NCBI GenBank assembly: GCA_023418595.1
Contig: JAEZZI010000006.1
Coordinates: forward strand, 352,745-416,744
Length of the DNA: 64,000 nt
Source: Pseudomonadota bacterium
GTDB taxonomy: Bacteria; Pseudomonadota; Alphaproteobacteria; Sphingomonadales; Sphingomonadaceae
Reading direction: 5' to 3'
Shown: in pieces, positions 11,247 through 24,463 of the stretch
Position numbering within the stretch: the stretch's first letter is position 1
How the letters are laid out: each line of letters starts with the position of its first letter
Notes under the pieces: generated by a model
The model's database searches: none
Seen by the model: the letters and a program-made list of their open reading frames with translations, nothing else
What the model was told of the DNA's origin: nothing
Position numbers and translations under genes: made by a program

Positions 11247-12460
11247 GCTGTCTTTCCTCCGAATACCCGGCTGTGGAGCGGGTTATATCCCATACGATAG
11301 ACGAGTTCCGCCGGCCGCTCGATGTCCCAGATGGCAAGGTCGCACGCCTTGCCCGCCTCCAGCGTGCCGATACGGTCCTGCATCCCCAGCGCGCGGGCCG
11401 CCTCGCGCGTCACCCCCGCGATGCACTCGTCCACGGTCAGGCGGAACAGGGTCGCGCCCATGTTCATTACCAGCAGCAGCGAGGTCAGCGGCGACGTCCC
11501 CGGATTGCAATCGGTCGCGAGCGCAATGGGCACGCCCGCTGCGCGCAAGGCGTCGACGGGCGGCAGCTTGGTCTCGCGCACGAAATAATAGGCGCCGGGC
11601 AGCAACGTCGCGACCGTCCCTGCCGCCGCCATCGCCGAGATTCCCGCCTCGTCGAGATGTTCGAGATGATCCGCCGACAGCGCGCCATATCGCGCGGCGA
11701 GCGCGGCGCCATGCTGGTTGGACAGTTGCTCTGCATGGAGCTTGACCGGCAGGCCATGCTTCTTCGCCGCCCCGAACACCCGCTCGGTCTGTTCGGCGGT
11801 GAAGCCGATGCCCTCGCAGAACGCATCGACCGCATCGGCCAGCCCCTGCGCGGTGATCGCGGGCAGCATGCCGTCGCAAACCGCGTCAATGTAGCCGTCG
11901 GCGTCGCCCGCATATTCGGGCGGCAGCGCGTGCGCGCCGAGGAAGGTCGTCGCCACCCGCACGGCGCGATGCTCGGCCAGCGCGCGGCCTGCGCGCAGCA
12001 TCTTGGCTTCATGGTCGGTGCTCAAGCCATAGCCCGACTTGACCTCGACCGTGGTCACGCCTTCGGCGATCAACGCGTCGAGCCGGGGGAGCGCGCTCGC
12101 CACCAGCCTGGCCTCGTCAGCGTCGCGCGTTGCCCGCATCGTCGATACGATCCCGCCGCCTGCGCGCGCAATCTCCTCATAGGACGCCCCCGCCAGCCGC
12201 AGCTCGAATTCATGCGCCCGGTCGCCGCCATGGACCAAGTGGGTGTGGCAATCGACCAGCCCCGGCGTGATCCAGCGGCCATCGCACGCGATCGTCTCGA
12301 CCGCATCGAAGCCAGAAGCATCCGCCATCGTCCCGACATGGACGATCGCGCCATCCTTTGCCGCGACGCAACCGCGCTCGACCACCCCCAGCCCGGCACC
12401 CGTCAGGGTCGCCAGCCGTGCATCGGTCCACAGCGTATCGCAGCGCAAGATAAGTTCCAC
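11243..12460 (-). CDS. hutI: imidazolonepropionase
   Basis: About 405 residues. It hydrolyses imidazolone-5-propionate to N-formimino-glutamate (step three). It is an amidohydrolase-fold metalloenzyme: PGLVDCHTHLVHGG carries the metal His pair (72 and 74), and downstream blocks include GGGIVSTMRATRDAD, GYGLSTDHEAKMLRA, HAEQLSN and ALATDCNPGTS. A GTG at 12460 is used; a TTG at 12448, which would start MRCDTLWTDARLATL, has better ribosome-binding spacing from GGGAG and may be the true start. The much longer open frame upstream runs antisense into hutF and is not real. First gene of the minus-strand hut operon; promoter must lie within the 81 bp shared with hutF. Confidence 0.94.
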   Translation of the reverse strand: MELILRCDTLWTDARLATLTGAGLGVVERGCVAAKDGAIVHVGTMADASGFDAVETIACDGRWITPGLVDCHTHLVHGGDRAHEFELRLAGASYEEIARAGGGIVSTMRATRDADEARLVASALPRLDALIAEGVTTVEVKSGYGLSTDHEAKMLRAGRALAEHRAVRVATTFLGAHALPPEYAGDADGYIDAVCDGMLPAITAQGLADAVDAFCEGIGFTAEQTERVFGAAKKHGLPVKLHAEQLSNQHGAALAARYGALSADHLEHLDEAGISAMAAAGTVATLLPGAYYFVRETKLPPVDALRAAGVPIALATDCNPGTSPLTSLLLVMNMGATLFRLTVDECIAGVTREAARALGMQDRIGTLEAGKACDLAIWDIERPAELVYRMGYNPLHSRVFGGKTA

Positions 12461-12541
12461 TCCCTGAAATCTTGTTATGCTCTGTTGGCACGGATGCGCC
12501 GCGATGTGTAGAGCGGCTGCGCACTTTGCCGGACGAACCGC

Positions 12542-13900
12542 ATGGCCGACACGACGCTCCATTTCGATCACGCGCTGCTGCCCTCGGGCTGGACATCCGA
12601 CGTGCGGCTGACCATCGCCGCCGGGCGGGTCGCGGCGATCGAAACCGGGGCTTCGCCACGCGCCGAGGACGAATGCCATGCGGTCGCACTTCCCGGCATG
12701 CCCAATCTCCACAGCCACGCATTCCAGCGCGCAATGGCGGGGTTGGCCGAAGTGCGGGGGGCAAGCGACGACAGTTTCTGGACGTGGCGCGAGGCGATGT
12801 ACCGCTTCGTCGAACGCATCACGCCCGACGATCTGACCGCCATCGCCGCAATGGCGCAGGTCGAGATGCTGGAGTCCGGCTTCACCCGCGTCGGCGAGTT
12901 CCACTATCTCCACCACGCGCCCGACGGCAGCGGCCATGCCGACCCGGCGGAAATGGGCGCGGCGCTCGCCCGCGCGGCGGATGCAACCGGCATCGGCCTG
13001 ACGCTGCTCCCGGTATTCTACGCGCATTCCGGCTTCGGCGGCGCTCCGCCGGGCGAAGGCCAGCGCCGGTTCGTGAACGATCTCGACGGTTTCGCGCGCC
13101 TGCTCGAAGCAAGCGAGCGAGCGGTCGCCGCCCTGCCCGACGCAGTGGTCGGGATCGCCCCGCACAGCCTGCGCGCGGTGACGCCCGAAGAACTGACCGC
13201 GATCGCGGCACTACGAACCGCCGCACCGCTCCACATCCACATCGCCGAGCAGGTCCGCGAGGTCGAGGATTGCGTCGTCTGGCGCGGCCAGCGCCCGGTC
13301 GAATGGCTGCTCGATCACGCGAGCGTGGATCAACGCTGGTGCCTGGTCCACGCCACCCATGTCACGCCAGCGGAAGTCTCAGGGATCGCCGCCAGCCGCG
13401 CAGTCGTCGGCCTGTGCCCGATTACCGAGGCCAATCTGGGCGACGGCATCTTTCCCGCGCGCGCATTCCGCGACGCTGGCGGACGGTTCGGCGTCGGCTC
13501 GGACTCCAACGTCCTGATCGACATGGCGGAGGAGTTGCGCCTGCTCGAATATGGCCAGCGACTGACGCAGTGCGGGCGCAACCTGTTGGCGGCCAGCGGC
13601 GCATCGACGGGCGCGAGCCTGTTCGCCGCGAGCGTCGCGGGCGGCGCCCAGGCGCTGGGCGTCAAGGGCGGGATCGCGGTGGGCGCAAGCGCCGACCTGA
13701 TAAGCCTCGCCCCCAACCACATCGCGATGATCGGCCGCACCCGCGACGGATGGATCGACGCGCTGATCTTCGCAGGCGGCCGCGCCGCGATCGACCGGGT
13801 GTGGCGGCATGGGGTATGCGTGGTGGAAGGCGGACGGCACTTTGCGCGAGCGGCGATCGAGGCAAGCTACCGCACAACGCTCAGCCGCCTGCTTGGCTAA
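12542..13900 (+). CDS. hutF: formimidoylglutamate deiminase
   Basis: 452 residues, amidohydrolase fold. It deiminates N-formimidoyl-glutamate to N-formylglutamate, bridging HutI and HutG. The metal motif LPGMPNLHSHAFQRAMAG (His57 and His59), ERIT-containing helix, HIHIAEQVREVEDC, VHATHVT, LCPITEANLGDG and VGSDSNVLID are the HutF signature order. The gene is divergent from hutI, and the 81-bp gap must hold both promoters. I could not see a convincing HutC-type operator there, and no hut regulator or transporter gene is in the window. Confidence 0.95.
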   Translation: MADTTLHFDHALLPSGWTSDVRLTIAAGRVAAIETGASPRAEDECHAVALPGMPNLHSHAFQRAMAGLAEVRGASDDSFWTWREAMYRFVERITPDDLTAIAAMAQVEMLESGFTRVGEFHYLHHAPDGSGHADPAEMGAALARAADATGIGLTLLPVFYAHSGFGGAPPGEGQRRFVNDLDGFARLLEASERAVAALPDAVVGIAPHSLRAVTPEELTAIAALRTAAPLHIHIAEQVREVEDCVVWRGQRPVEWLLDHASVDQRWCLVHATHVTPAEVSGIAASRAVVGLCPITEANLGDGIFPARAFRDAGGRFGVGSDSNVLIDMAEELRLLEYGQRLTQCGRNLLAASGASTGASLFAASVAGGAQALGVKGGIAVGASADLISLAPNHIAMIGRTRDGWIDALIFAGGRAAIDRVWRHGVCVVEGGRHFARAAIEASYRTTLSRLLG

Positions 13901-13958
13901 ATCCCCACCCGTTGGGGCAATCGGAAAATGAGACGGGTGAGGAAGTATGCCCCGCCCC

Positions 13959-14516
13959 TTACTTCCCCAGCTTCTCGACCTTGTCCTGCAATTTCGAGAG
14001 CTCCGCGCGGAGCGCCGCGATCTCGTCGTCCTTGCTGCCGTTCGCAGCATGCGCTGCCGCCCCGCCCTCGCCCGGCTTGAACGCCTGGGCCGCGGCTTCG
14101 AACATCGCCATGTTGCGCTTGGCGATTTCGGCGAAGGGGGTGTTCGCGAACGCACCCTCGACCGCGGTCTTGAACTGTTCGTGGTTGCGGCGGAAACTGT
14201 CCATCGACGCTTCCAGATAGCCGGGCACCATCGTCTGCATGCTGTCGCCATACAGGCTGATCAGCTGGCGCAGGAAATTGACCGGCAGCATGTTGTGCCC
14301 GCCGCGCGCCTCTTCCTCCATGATGATCTGGGTCAGCACGTTGTGCGTGATGTCGTCTTCGCTCTTTGCATCGATGACCTTGAAATCGCGCCCCTCGCGC
14401 GTCATCGCGGCCAGGTGGTCGAGCGTGATGTAGGATGAGCTTTCGGTGTTATACAGCCGCCGATTGGCGTATTTCTTGATGATAACGGGACCGTCGGTGG
14501 TCGCAGTCTTGCGCAT
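13959..14516 (-). CDS. phaR: polyhydroxyalkanoate synthesis repressor PhaR
   Basis: 185 residues from the Met at 14516, preceded by AAGGGGGC. Residues about 11-70 are the PHB/PHA accumulation regulator DNA-binding domain (VIIKKYANRRLYNTESSSYI, then LDHLAAM), followed by the PHB_acc domain (LTQIIMEEE...LPVNFLRQLISLYG) and a C-terminal Ala-rich tail ending in a short coiled coil (AALRAELSKLQDKVEKLGK). PhaR binds both PHA granules and promoters of phasin and pha genes, releasing DNA when polymer accumulates. It is divergent from the PHA-synthase-like gene with only 14 bp between the two starts, so it probably controls that gene. Confidence 0.95.
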   Translation of the reverse strand: MRKTATTDGPVIIKKYANRRLYNTESSSYITLDHLAAMTREGRDFKVIDAKSEDDITHNVLTQIIMEEEARGGHNMLPVNFLRQLISLYGDSMQTMVPGYLEASMDSFRRNHEQFKTAVEGAFANTPFAEIAKRNMAMFEAAAQAFKPGEGGAAAHAANGSKDDEIAALRAELSKLQDKVEKLGK

Positions 14517-14530
14517 GGGTGCCCCCTTAG

Positions 14531-15601
14531 GTGATTGATCCGACCCTAACACCCTTTCTTGACGCGCCGCAACACGGACCGCGCCCGCTCCCGCTTTTCC
14601 TCGATTTGCTGCGCGAAAGCACCGCAGCAAATCGCGATGCGCGTCGCCGTGCACTGGCGGGATTGAAGTCATATCAGGACGCCCCCCGCCCGCCGCCGCG
14701 CCCGCCCAAACCGGTGGTCGCCAGCGCAGATCGCGCAACCTTGCGCGACTATGGCGGCGCGGGGCGACCGGTCGTATTCATCCCCTCGCTCATCAACCCG
14801 CCCTTCGTACTCGATCTGGCCAAGGGCAATTCGCTGCTCGAATGGCTGGCGACGCAGGGCCTCCGCCCGATGCTGGTCGATTGGGGCTCGCCCGATCCCA
14901 CCGACCGCGATCAGGATGTCACCGCGCATGTCGAGCGGTTGCTGCTGCCCTTGTTGCGGCATGTCGATCCCGCGCCGGTGCTGGTCGGTTATTGCCTGGG
15001 CGGCACCATCGCGCTGGCGGCCGCGTGCGCGCTCGACAGCCCGGCGGTCGCGACCATCGCCGCGCCCTGGCATTTCTCCGGCTTCCCAGACGCCGCCCGT
15101 GCCGAAATCGCCGACCTGTGGCGCGCGGCGCAACCGGCGTGCGAACGGCTCGGCCTGGTGCCGATGGAGGTGCTGCAATCGGGCTTCTGGCGGATGGACC
15201 CCGCGCGCACGGTCGCCAAGTTTGAGCGGCTAGCCGACACCAACCCGGCCAGCCCCGCCTTCGCCGCCTTCCTCGCGCTGGAGGACTGGGCCAATGGCGG
15301 CGCCCCCCTCACATATGCCGCCGGGCGTCAGATGTTCGAGGATTTTTTCGCCGCCGATCTGACCGGACGCGGCGAATGGTGGGTGGGAGCCGAGCGCGTC
15401 CGTCCGCACGACCTGCTCTGCCCGGCGGTCGAATTCGTCTCCACCACCGACCGGATCGTGCCCGCCGCCAGCGCCGCGGGACTGGCCGATCTGCGCCCGC
15501 TGACGCTCGGCCATGTCGGCATGATCGTCGGCAGCCGCGCGCGCGACGCGCTGTGGCAACCGCTGGCGGACTGGCTAACCGCGCTTCCCTTTCCTAAATA
15601 G
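14531..15601 (+). CDS. PHA-synthase-like alpha/beta hydrolase with cysteine nucleophile
   Basis: 356 residues. The lipase box is GYCLGG with Cys155, the nucleophile type used by poly-hydroxyalkanoate synthases instead of Ser. Upstream, FIPSLINPPFVLDL and EWLATQGLRPMLVDWGSPD match PhaC (SLINxxYILDL, xVxMxSWxNPD). The acid (STTDRIVP) and His (LGHVGMIVG) positions are also present. Length is close to class III PhaC, which normally needs PhaE; no phaE is visible. Start is GTG at 14531; no Met follows until residue 114. It is divergent from phaR and 37 bp upstream of phaA. A PHA synthase or a polymer-related hydrolase is likely; activity is not proved by sequence. Confidence 0.75.
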   Translation: MIDPTLTPFLDAPQHGPRPLPLFLDLLRESTAANRDARRRALAGLKSYQDAPRPPPRPPKPVVASADRATLRDYGGAGRPVVFIPSLINPPFVLDLAKGNSLLEWLATQGLRPMLVDWGSPDPTDRDQDVTAHVERLLLPLLRHVDPAPVLVGYCLGGTIALAAACALDSPAVATIAAPWHFSGFPDAARAEIADLWRAAQPACERLGLVPMEVLQSGFWRMDPARTVAKFERLADTNPASPAFAAFLALEDWANGGAPLTYAAGRQMFEDFFAADLTGRGEWWVGAERVRPHDLLCPAVEFVSTTDRIVPAASAAGLADLRPLTLGHVGMIVGSRARDALWQPLADWLTALPFPK

Positions 15602-15638
15602 CGCCGCAAACGACCCTCGATCCCAAGGAGCCTTTTCC

Positions 15639-16811
<1,173 letters not shown>

Positions 16812-17031
16812 GGCATTCTCGCGTCGTTTCGCTCGCCGCCAGAAACTTAGTTACATGAACACAACTCTGCGCTTGGTGAATATTTTTGCTGCAGTGCACC
16901 AATGTGACGAAATTAACACAGCTTGGCGCGTAAATCCCGTTTTAGCCACGGTTCGCCTTGCGCACAGCGCCCTTTGCGAGTTTTTTGATCGGTGAAGGCC
17001 AGCGACTTGGCCTGAACATAAGGGGCATAAG

Positions 17032-20000
17032 ATGAAAAACAGGATGTTGCTGTCGGCAACGGCTCTGGCCACCGCCACGCTGGCGTTGCCGGGCGTTGCC
17101 TTTGCACAGGCAGCGACCGGTCAGACTGGTTCGGAACAAGTTTGCGAACCCGGCCAGCAGCTGGTCGAGAACGTTTGCGTCACCGAAAGCGAACAAACCT
17201 CGTCTGGCGACATTGTCGTGACCGGATCGCGTATCGCGCGTCCGAACTTGTCGTCGACCGTTCCGATCACGTCGGTTGAGGCGCGTGAGGTTGTGGATCG
17301 CGGCGAATTGTCGATCGGTGACGCGCTGAGCGAACTCCCAGCCCTGTCGTCGACCTTTACTCAGGCGAACTCGACCCGTTTCATCGGCACCGCCGGTATC
17401 AACCGACTCGACCTGCGCGGCCTGGGCACGACCCGTACGCTGGTTCTCGTCAACGGCCGCCGTCACGTCACTTCGTCGCCAGGCACCTATGACGTCGACA
17501 CCAACACGATCCCGAGCGACCTGCTCGAACGCGTCGATGTCGTCACCGGCGGCAATTCGGCTGTTTACGGTTCGGACGCCATCGCAGGCGTCGTCAACTT
17601 CGTGCTCCGCAAGGACTTCGAAGGGATCAGCCTGCGCGGTCAGGGCGGCATTTCGGACGAAGGCGATGCCGGTTCGCACTTCATCAGCGGCGTCTTCGGC
17701 AAGAACCTGCTCGACAATCGCCTGAACATCGCGATCGCCGGTGAATACGCCTATTCCGAACAGCTGCTGATGCGCGATCGCGACGGGTTCACGGGTGCCC
17801 TGTCGGGGTACCCGGGGTTCACGACGACGGAACCGACCACGACCTACAACCCGCTCACGCGAACCACCACGACGATACCAAATCGCAACAACAACGGCAT
17901 CCCGAACACCACCCTGGTCGATGGTTTGCGGTTCCCGCAGTTGAACGGCGGCGGCATGTTGCAAACGTCGTGCCCGTATCTGACCAACGCGCAATATGAC
18001 GCGCTGACGCCGGCGGCACGCGCACGTCACGACACGCGCCTGCGTCTCAGCTGCGCATCGGTGACGACTGATCCGCAGGGCCGTCTGGTGCCCAACTCGT
18101 TCAGCCCCACCGGCGGCGGCCTCCAGCATTATTGGGCGTTTGACCAGCTCGGCAATCTGGTTCGCAGCGTACCGACCGGCGACCTTCGCCCCTTGGGCGG
18201 CGGGGTGATCGGCGGCTTGGGTTCGACCGGTCTGGAAGAAGCGCAGCTTCGCCCGCAGGTCGAGCGTTTTGCTGCAAACCTGCTGATCAACGGCGATTTC
18301 AGCCCTGCCTTCAAGCCGTTCTTCGAAGCCAAATATGTTCGCATTCTAGCGGATCAGACATCAACTCAGCCGACCTTCGTCACCGGCGTGTTGAATGCGA
18401 GCTATCGTCTGGACAACGCCTTCCTGACTCCTCAGGCACGCCAGCAGATCATCAACATCATGGGCTATGACCCCAATTCGGCGGCGGTGATCAACGGCAC
18501 GCAGACCTTCAGCTCGTTCCGTTTCAATTATGATCTGGGCACCCGCTCGGAAGATCATGAGCGAGAAACCTATCGGATTGTCGCGGGTGCATCGGGTGAG
18601 TTGTCGACAGCCGGAAACCTGCGCTACGAAGTGGCCGCAAGCTGGGGTCGCACCGAAACCTATTATGAAACCGGCGGCAACATCAACATTCAGCGGTTCA
18701 ACTGGGCCACTGATGCGGCAGTCGACGCGACAGGCAATATTGTCTGCCGCATCAACCTCAACCCCGCCACGTCGCCCGATCCCAATTGTCGTCCGCTGAA
18801 CGTATTCGGCGAAGGGCGTGGTTCGCCCGAAGCGGTCAATTACGTTCTCCAGACCGCATCGCGTGAGCAATGGGCAGAACAGTTCAACGTCGTCGGCTTC
18901 CTGTCGGGCGATACGAGCGGCTTCTTCAACCTGCCTGGCGGGCCTGTCGGGTTCGCCATCGGTGCCGAATATCGTCGTGACGACGCCTTTTCGGCATTCG
19001 ACGATTTGACCGTCAGCGGTGCGTCCTTCCTGAACGCAATCGGCGCATTCGATCCGCCCGCGCAGGACGTGAAGGAAGTATTCGGCGAAATCCGTCTTCC
19101 GCTGTTGGCGAACGTCCCGTTCGCGCATGAACTGTCGGTCGAGGGCGCCGTCCGCGCGTCGGATTATAATACACGCGACAGCCTGGTCTGGGCGTATAAT
19201 GCCGGCATCATCTACGCACCGATTCCGGACGTTCGCCTGCGCGCCAGCTACGGTCGTTCGGTCCGGGCGCCAAATATCGGCGACTTGTTCTCGACAAGCT
19301 CGGAAACCTTCCTCAACGGTCTGGTCGATCCATGCAGCCAGACCGTGATCAATCAGAATCCGAACCGGGCACGTAACTGCGCCGCGGCGGGCATTCCGAC
19401 GACGATCGTCGTGGCAGGTGAAACGCGTCCTTGGACCAACGTTGCGGCGTCGGGCATCTCCGGCGTCAACCAGGGCAATCCGAACCTCGATCCTGAAACC
19501 AGCGACAGCTATACTGTCGGTGCCGTGTTCCAGCCGAGCTTCGCTCCGGGCTTCACCCTATCGGTCGATTACTACAACATCACCGTCAATCAGGTGATCA
19601 CGTCACTGGGCGCTCAGGCGATCATCAACCGCTGCTATGACGACCCGGTCGGTCTGGACAATCCGTTCTGCTCGGCAATCACTCGCCGTCGTTCGGACGA
19701 TCCGCTGCTCGACTTTACCTTTGCCGGTCAGGCCGATCGTACCTTTGCAGGGGTCCCGAACCTGACCTTCCCACGCATCGGACCGTCGTTCGTCAGCCAA
19801 CCCTTCAACTTCGCAAAGCTGAAGGCGGAAGGTATCGACGCGGAAATCGCCTACCGAGGCAATCTGACCGACAATATCGTTCTGAACGCTCGTGCGGTCG
19901 TCAACCACAACCTGAACCGCGAGAACTTCACGTTCATCACGGATCCGGAACGGTCGACGCGCGTGCACGGCACTTTGGGTACGCCGTTGTGGGCAGCCAA

Positions 20001-20337
20001 TCTGTTCACCAACTTCGACCTCGGCGAATTCGACTTCACCTACAATGCACGCTTCGTCGGGCGGATGACGGTGAATGCCTGGGAGACGCAGTTCTCGCAT
20101 CAGGGTCGCCCGCCGGAAAACCCGGATGCGACGCCGTTCACCCACTATCCGGACATCGTCTATCACAACGTCCGGTTCAGCCTCGAACCGCGTGACACGA
20201 ATTACCGGTTCACGGTCGGCATCGACAACGTGCTCGATCAGCTTCCGCCCAGCCCGCTTGACGGTCGCGGCGAAGGCAGCGGCATCTATCCGATCACTGG
20301 ACGCTTCTTCTACGTTTCGGCGTCGACGCGCTTCTGA
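17032..20337 (+). CDS. TonB-dependent outer-membrane receptor 2
   Basis: 1101 residues with a signal peptide ending VAFA-Q and a strong AAGGGGC ribosome-binding site. The N-terminal part carries a Cys-flanked insert (EQVCEPGQQLVENVCVTE) before the plug start GDIVVTGSRIARPN. Plug motifs LDLRGLGTTRTLVLVNGRR and AVYGSDAIAGVVNF are clear, and the barrel ends FFYVSASTRF. Thr-rich and Asn-rich loops around residues 260-290 suggest long extracellular loops. It stands alone between a 220-bp upstream region, where I see no repeat, and a strong terminator. Ligand unknown. Confidence 0.93.
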   Translation: MKNRMLLSATALATATLALPGVAFAQAATGQTGSEQVCEPGQQLVENVCVTESEQTSSGDIVVTGSRIARPNLSSTVPITSVEAREVVDRGELSIGDALSELPALSSTFTQANSTRFIGTAGINRLDLRGLGTTRTLVLVNGRRHVTSSPGTYDVDTNTIPSDLLERVDVVTGGNSAVYGSDAIAGVVNFVLRKDFEGISLRGQGGISDEGDAGSHFISGVFGKNLLDNRLNIAIAGEYAYSEQLLMRDRDGFTGALSGYPGFTTTEPTTTYNPLTRTTTTIPNRNNNGIPNTTLVDGLRFPQLNGGGMLQTSCPYLTNAQYDALTPAARARHDTRLRLSCASVTTDPQGRLVPNSFSPTGGGLQHYWAFDQLGNLVRSVPTGDLRPLGGGVIGGLGSTGLEEAQLRPQVERFAANLLINGDFSPAFKPFFEAKYVRILADQTSTQPTFVTGVLNASYRLDNAFLTPQARQQIINIMGYDPNSAAVINGTQTFSSFRFNYDLGTRSEDHERETYRIVAGASGELSTAGNLRYEVAASWGRTETYYETGGNINIQRFNWATDAAVDATGNIVCRINLNPATSPDPNCRPLNVFGEGRGSPEAVNYVLQTASREQWAEQFNVVGFLSGDTSGFFNLPGGPVGFAIGAEYRRDDAFSAFDDLTVSGASFLNAIGAFDPPAQDVKEVFGEIRLPLLANVPFAHELSVEGAVRASDYNTRDSLVWAYNAGIIYAPIPDVRLRASYGRSVRAPNIGDLFSTSSETFLNGLVDPCSQTVINQNPNRARNCAAAGIPTTIVVAGETRPWTNVAASGISGVNQGNPNLDPETSDSYTVGAVFQPSFAPGFTLSVDYYNITVNQVITSLGAQAIINRCYDDPVGLDNPFCSAITRRRSDDPLLDFTFAGQADRTFAGVPNLTFPRIGPSFVSQPFNFAKLKAEGIDAEIAYRGNLTDNIVLNARAVVNHNLNRENFTFITDPERSTRVHGTLGTPLWAANLFTNFDLGEFDFTYNARFVGRMTVNAWETQFSHQGRPPENPDATPFTHYPDIVYHNVRFSLEPRDTNYRFTVGIDNVLDQLPPSPLDGRGEGSGIYPITGRFFYVSASTRF

Positions 20338-20384
20338 TCGGTTGCGGGTCGGTCGCGATTGCGATCGACCCGCCAAATCAACTC

Positions 20385-20418
20385 AACCGCCCTTTCCATG
20401 GGAAGGGGCGGTTTTTTA
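20385..20418 (+). terminator. rho-independent terminator of TonB receptor 2
   Basis: AACCGCCCTTTCC, a four-base loop, GGAAGGGGCGGTT and then a T run form a textbook hairpin about 47 bases after the receptor stop codon. Confidence 0.93.
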
Positions 20419-20486
20419 TTGTCCGGTAAGCAAGAGTTCAGTCGCCGCGGACGACCTTGCGGCACATACGCTGTCAAAGCATATCT

Positions 20487-21527
20487 TCAGCCCCAGCGAC
20501 GATCGAACCTTTCGCCCAGCCCGGTCAGCAGTTCGTACTGCGACAGTCCCGATTGCGTCGATCCGGTGCGCAGGTCGTAATCCACCGCAATCCAGTCGCC
20601 CTCCGCAACCGTCGGCATGGCGCTCACATCGACGATCAGCAAATCCATCGACACGCGCCCGCGAACGGGCAGCGCAATGTCGCCGACCCGCGCGCTTCCG
20701 ACATTCGAAAACCCGCGCAGATACCCATCCGCATAGCCGATGTTGAGCACCGCGAGTTCGGCGTCGCCGGGCGCAGTCCAGCTGGCGTTGTAGCCAACGA
20801 CGTCGCCGGCATGGACCCGGCGGCGCTGGATGACCTGTGCTTCGGGGAACACGACCTGACGGATGCGCCCTTCGGCGGCGGCACAGGGCACGCCGCCATA
20901 GAGCGCCAGCCCCGGTCGCGTCAGGTCGAACGCATAGTCGTGACCAAGCAGGATGCCGGCGCTGTTCGCCAGGCTGTACCGCCGCGCGCGGACACGGTCG
21001 CGGGCCAGTCCAAAGCGATTGAGCTGGAGCCGGTTGAGCGCATGCGCCTCGTCGGCGCAGGCCAGATGGCTCATCAGCGTGTCGATTTCCAGCCCGTCTA
21101 GCAGGCCCGAGCGTGCTTCCTCGATGCTCAGGCCCAGCCGGTTCATGCCGGTATCGACCATCACGTCGCATACGCCGCCGCCCGCTTCCCGCCAGCGCTG
21201 GACCTGGCGCGCGGTGTTCAAAACCGGCCGCGCGATGCCGCTTTTGGCGAGGCCCATATCCTCGGAGCGGACGCCGTGCAGCACGCTGACGGGCACGCGC
21301 AGATCAGCGATGGCCTTTGCCTCGGCCCAGTTCGACACGAAGAAGTCGCGGCATCCCGCATCCGCCAGCCGGGTGACGACACCGCGCGCGCCCAGCCCGT
21401 ATCCATCGGCCTTTACCGCCGCGCCGCACGCCGCCTCTCCGCTCGCATCGGCCAGCATCCGCCAATTGGCGACGAGCGCGTCACCGTCGAGGCGCAGGCG
21501 AAGCGGAGCAGGCGGCAGATAGGTCAC
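20487..21527 (-). CDS. alr: alanine racemase
   Basis: 346 residues from a GTG start. It is a fold-type III PLP enzyme that interconverts L- and D-Ala for peptidoglycan. The PLP lysine is Lys39 in AAVKADGYGLGA. Other motifs are MVDTGMNRLGL, SLANSAGIL, FDLTRPGLALYGG, the second-subunit tyrosine region VVGYNASWTAPG and RVSMDLLIVDV. Slightly short for the family (about 350-380) but complete. It is the last minus-strand gene of this stretch and lies 73 bp after metH2; co-transcription with the met operon is possible but not needed. Confidence 0.94.
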   Translation of the reverse strand: MTYLPPAPLRLRLDGDALVANWRMLADASGEAACGAAVKADGYGLGARGVVTRLADAGCRDFFVSNWAEAKAIADLRVPVSVLHGVRSEDMGLAKSGIARPVLNTARQVQRWREAGGGVCDVMVDTGMNRLGLSIEEARSGLLDGLEIDTLMSHLACADEAHALNRLQLNRFGLARDRVRARRYSLANSAGILLGHDYAFDLTRPGLALYGGVPCAAAEGRIRQVVFPEAQVIQRRRVHAGDVVGYNASWTAPGDAELAVLNIGYADGYLRGFSNVGSARVGDIALPVRGRVSMDLLIVDVSAMPTVAEGDWIAVDYDLRTGSTQSGLSQYELLTGLGERFDRRWG

Positions 21528-21600
21528 AGTCGCCCGCTACCCGATCCCGCTTGCCCTGAGTAGTCGGTTCAGCGCATCAGCCTATCGCCTCACGGCATGG

Positions 21601-24300
<2,700 letters not shown>

Positions 24301-24312
24301 TCTTTTCTCTTA

Positions 24313-24457
24313 ATTCCCCCCCAAGCTTGTCTCGGGGAGGGGGCCATGGGCAGCATGGTGGAAGGGTAAAGGGGGAGAGGCGTCGCTTTGTGGATTTGCC
24401 CCTCCACCACTCGGCTGTGCCGAGCGGTCCCCCTCCCCAAGCACAACTCGGGGAGGA
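24313..24457. repeat. REP-like double hairpin inside the met operon (metH1/metH2 gap)
   Basis: A left block CCCCCAAGCTTGTCTCGGGG plus AGGGGG and CATGGTGGAAGGG is mirrored by CCCCTCCACCA, an inner hairpin CTCGGC-tgt-GCCGAG, and CCCCCTCCCCAAGCACAACT plus CGGGGAGG. The arms can fold over each other to make a long stem. The element fills nearly all of the intergenic gap in an otherwise tight operon. Confidence 0.85.
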
Positions 24458-24463
24458 TTTGGG

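Noticed and set aside
12461..13165. N-terminal extension of hutI
   Set aside because: It is antisense to hutF; other HutI proteins begin near the chosen start.
13901..13958. CCCCACCCGTTGGGG hairpin between hutF and phaR as a terminator
   Set aside because: The stem is only 5 bp and lacks a T run in either direction; not listed as a terminator.
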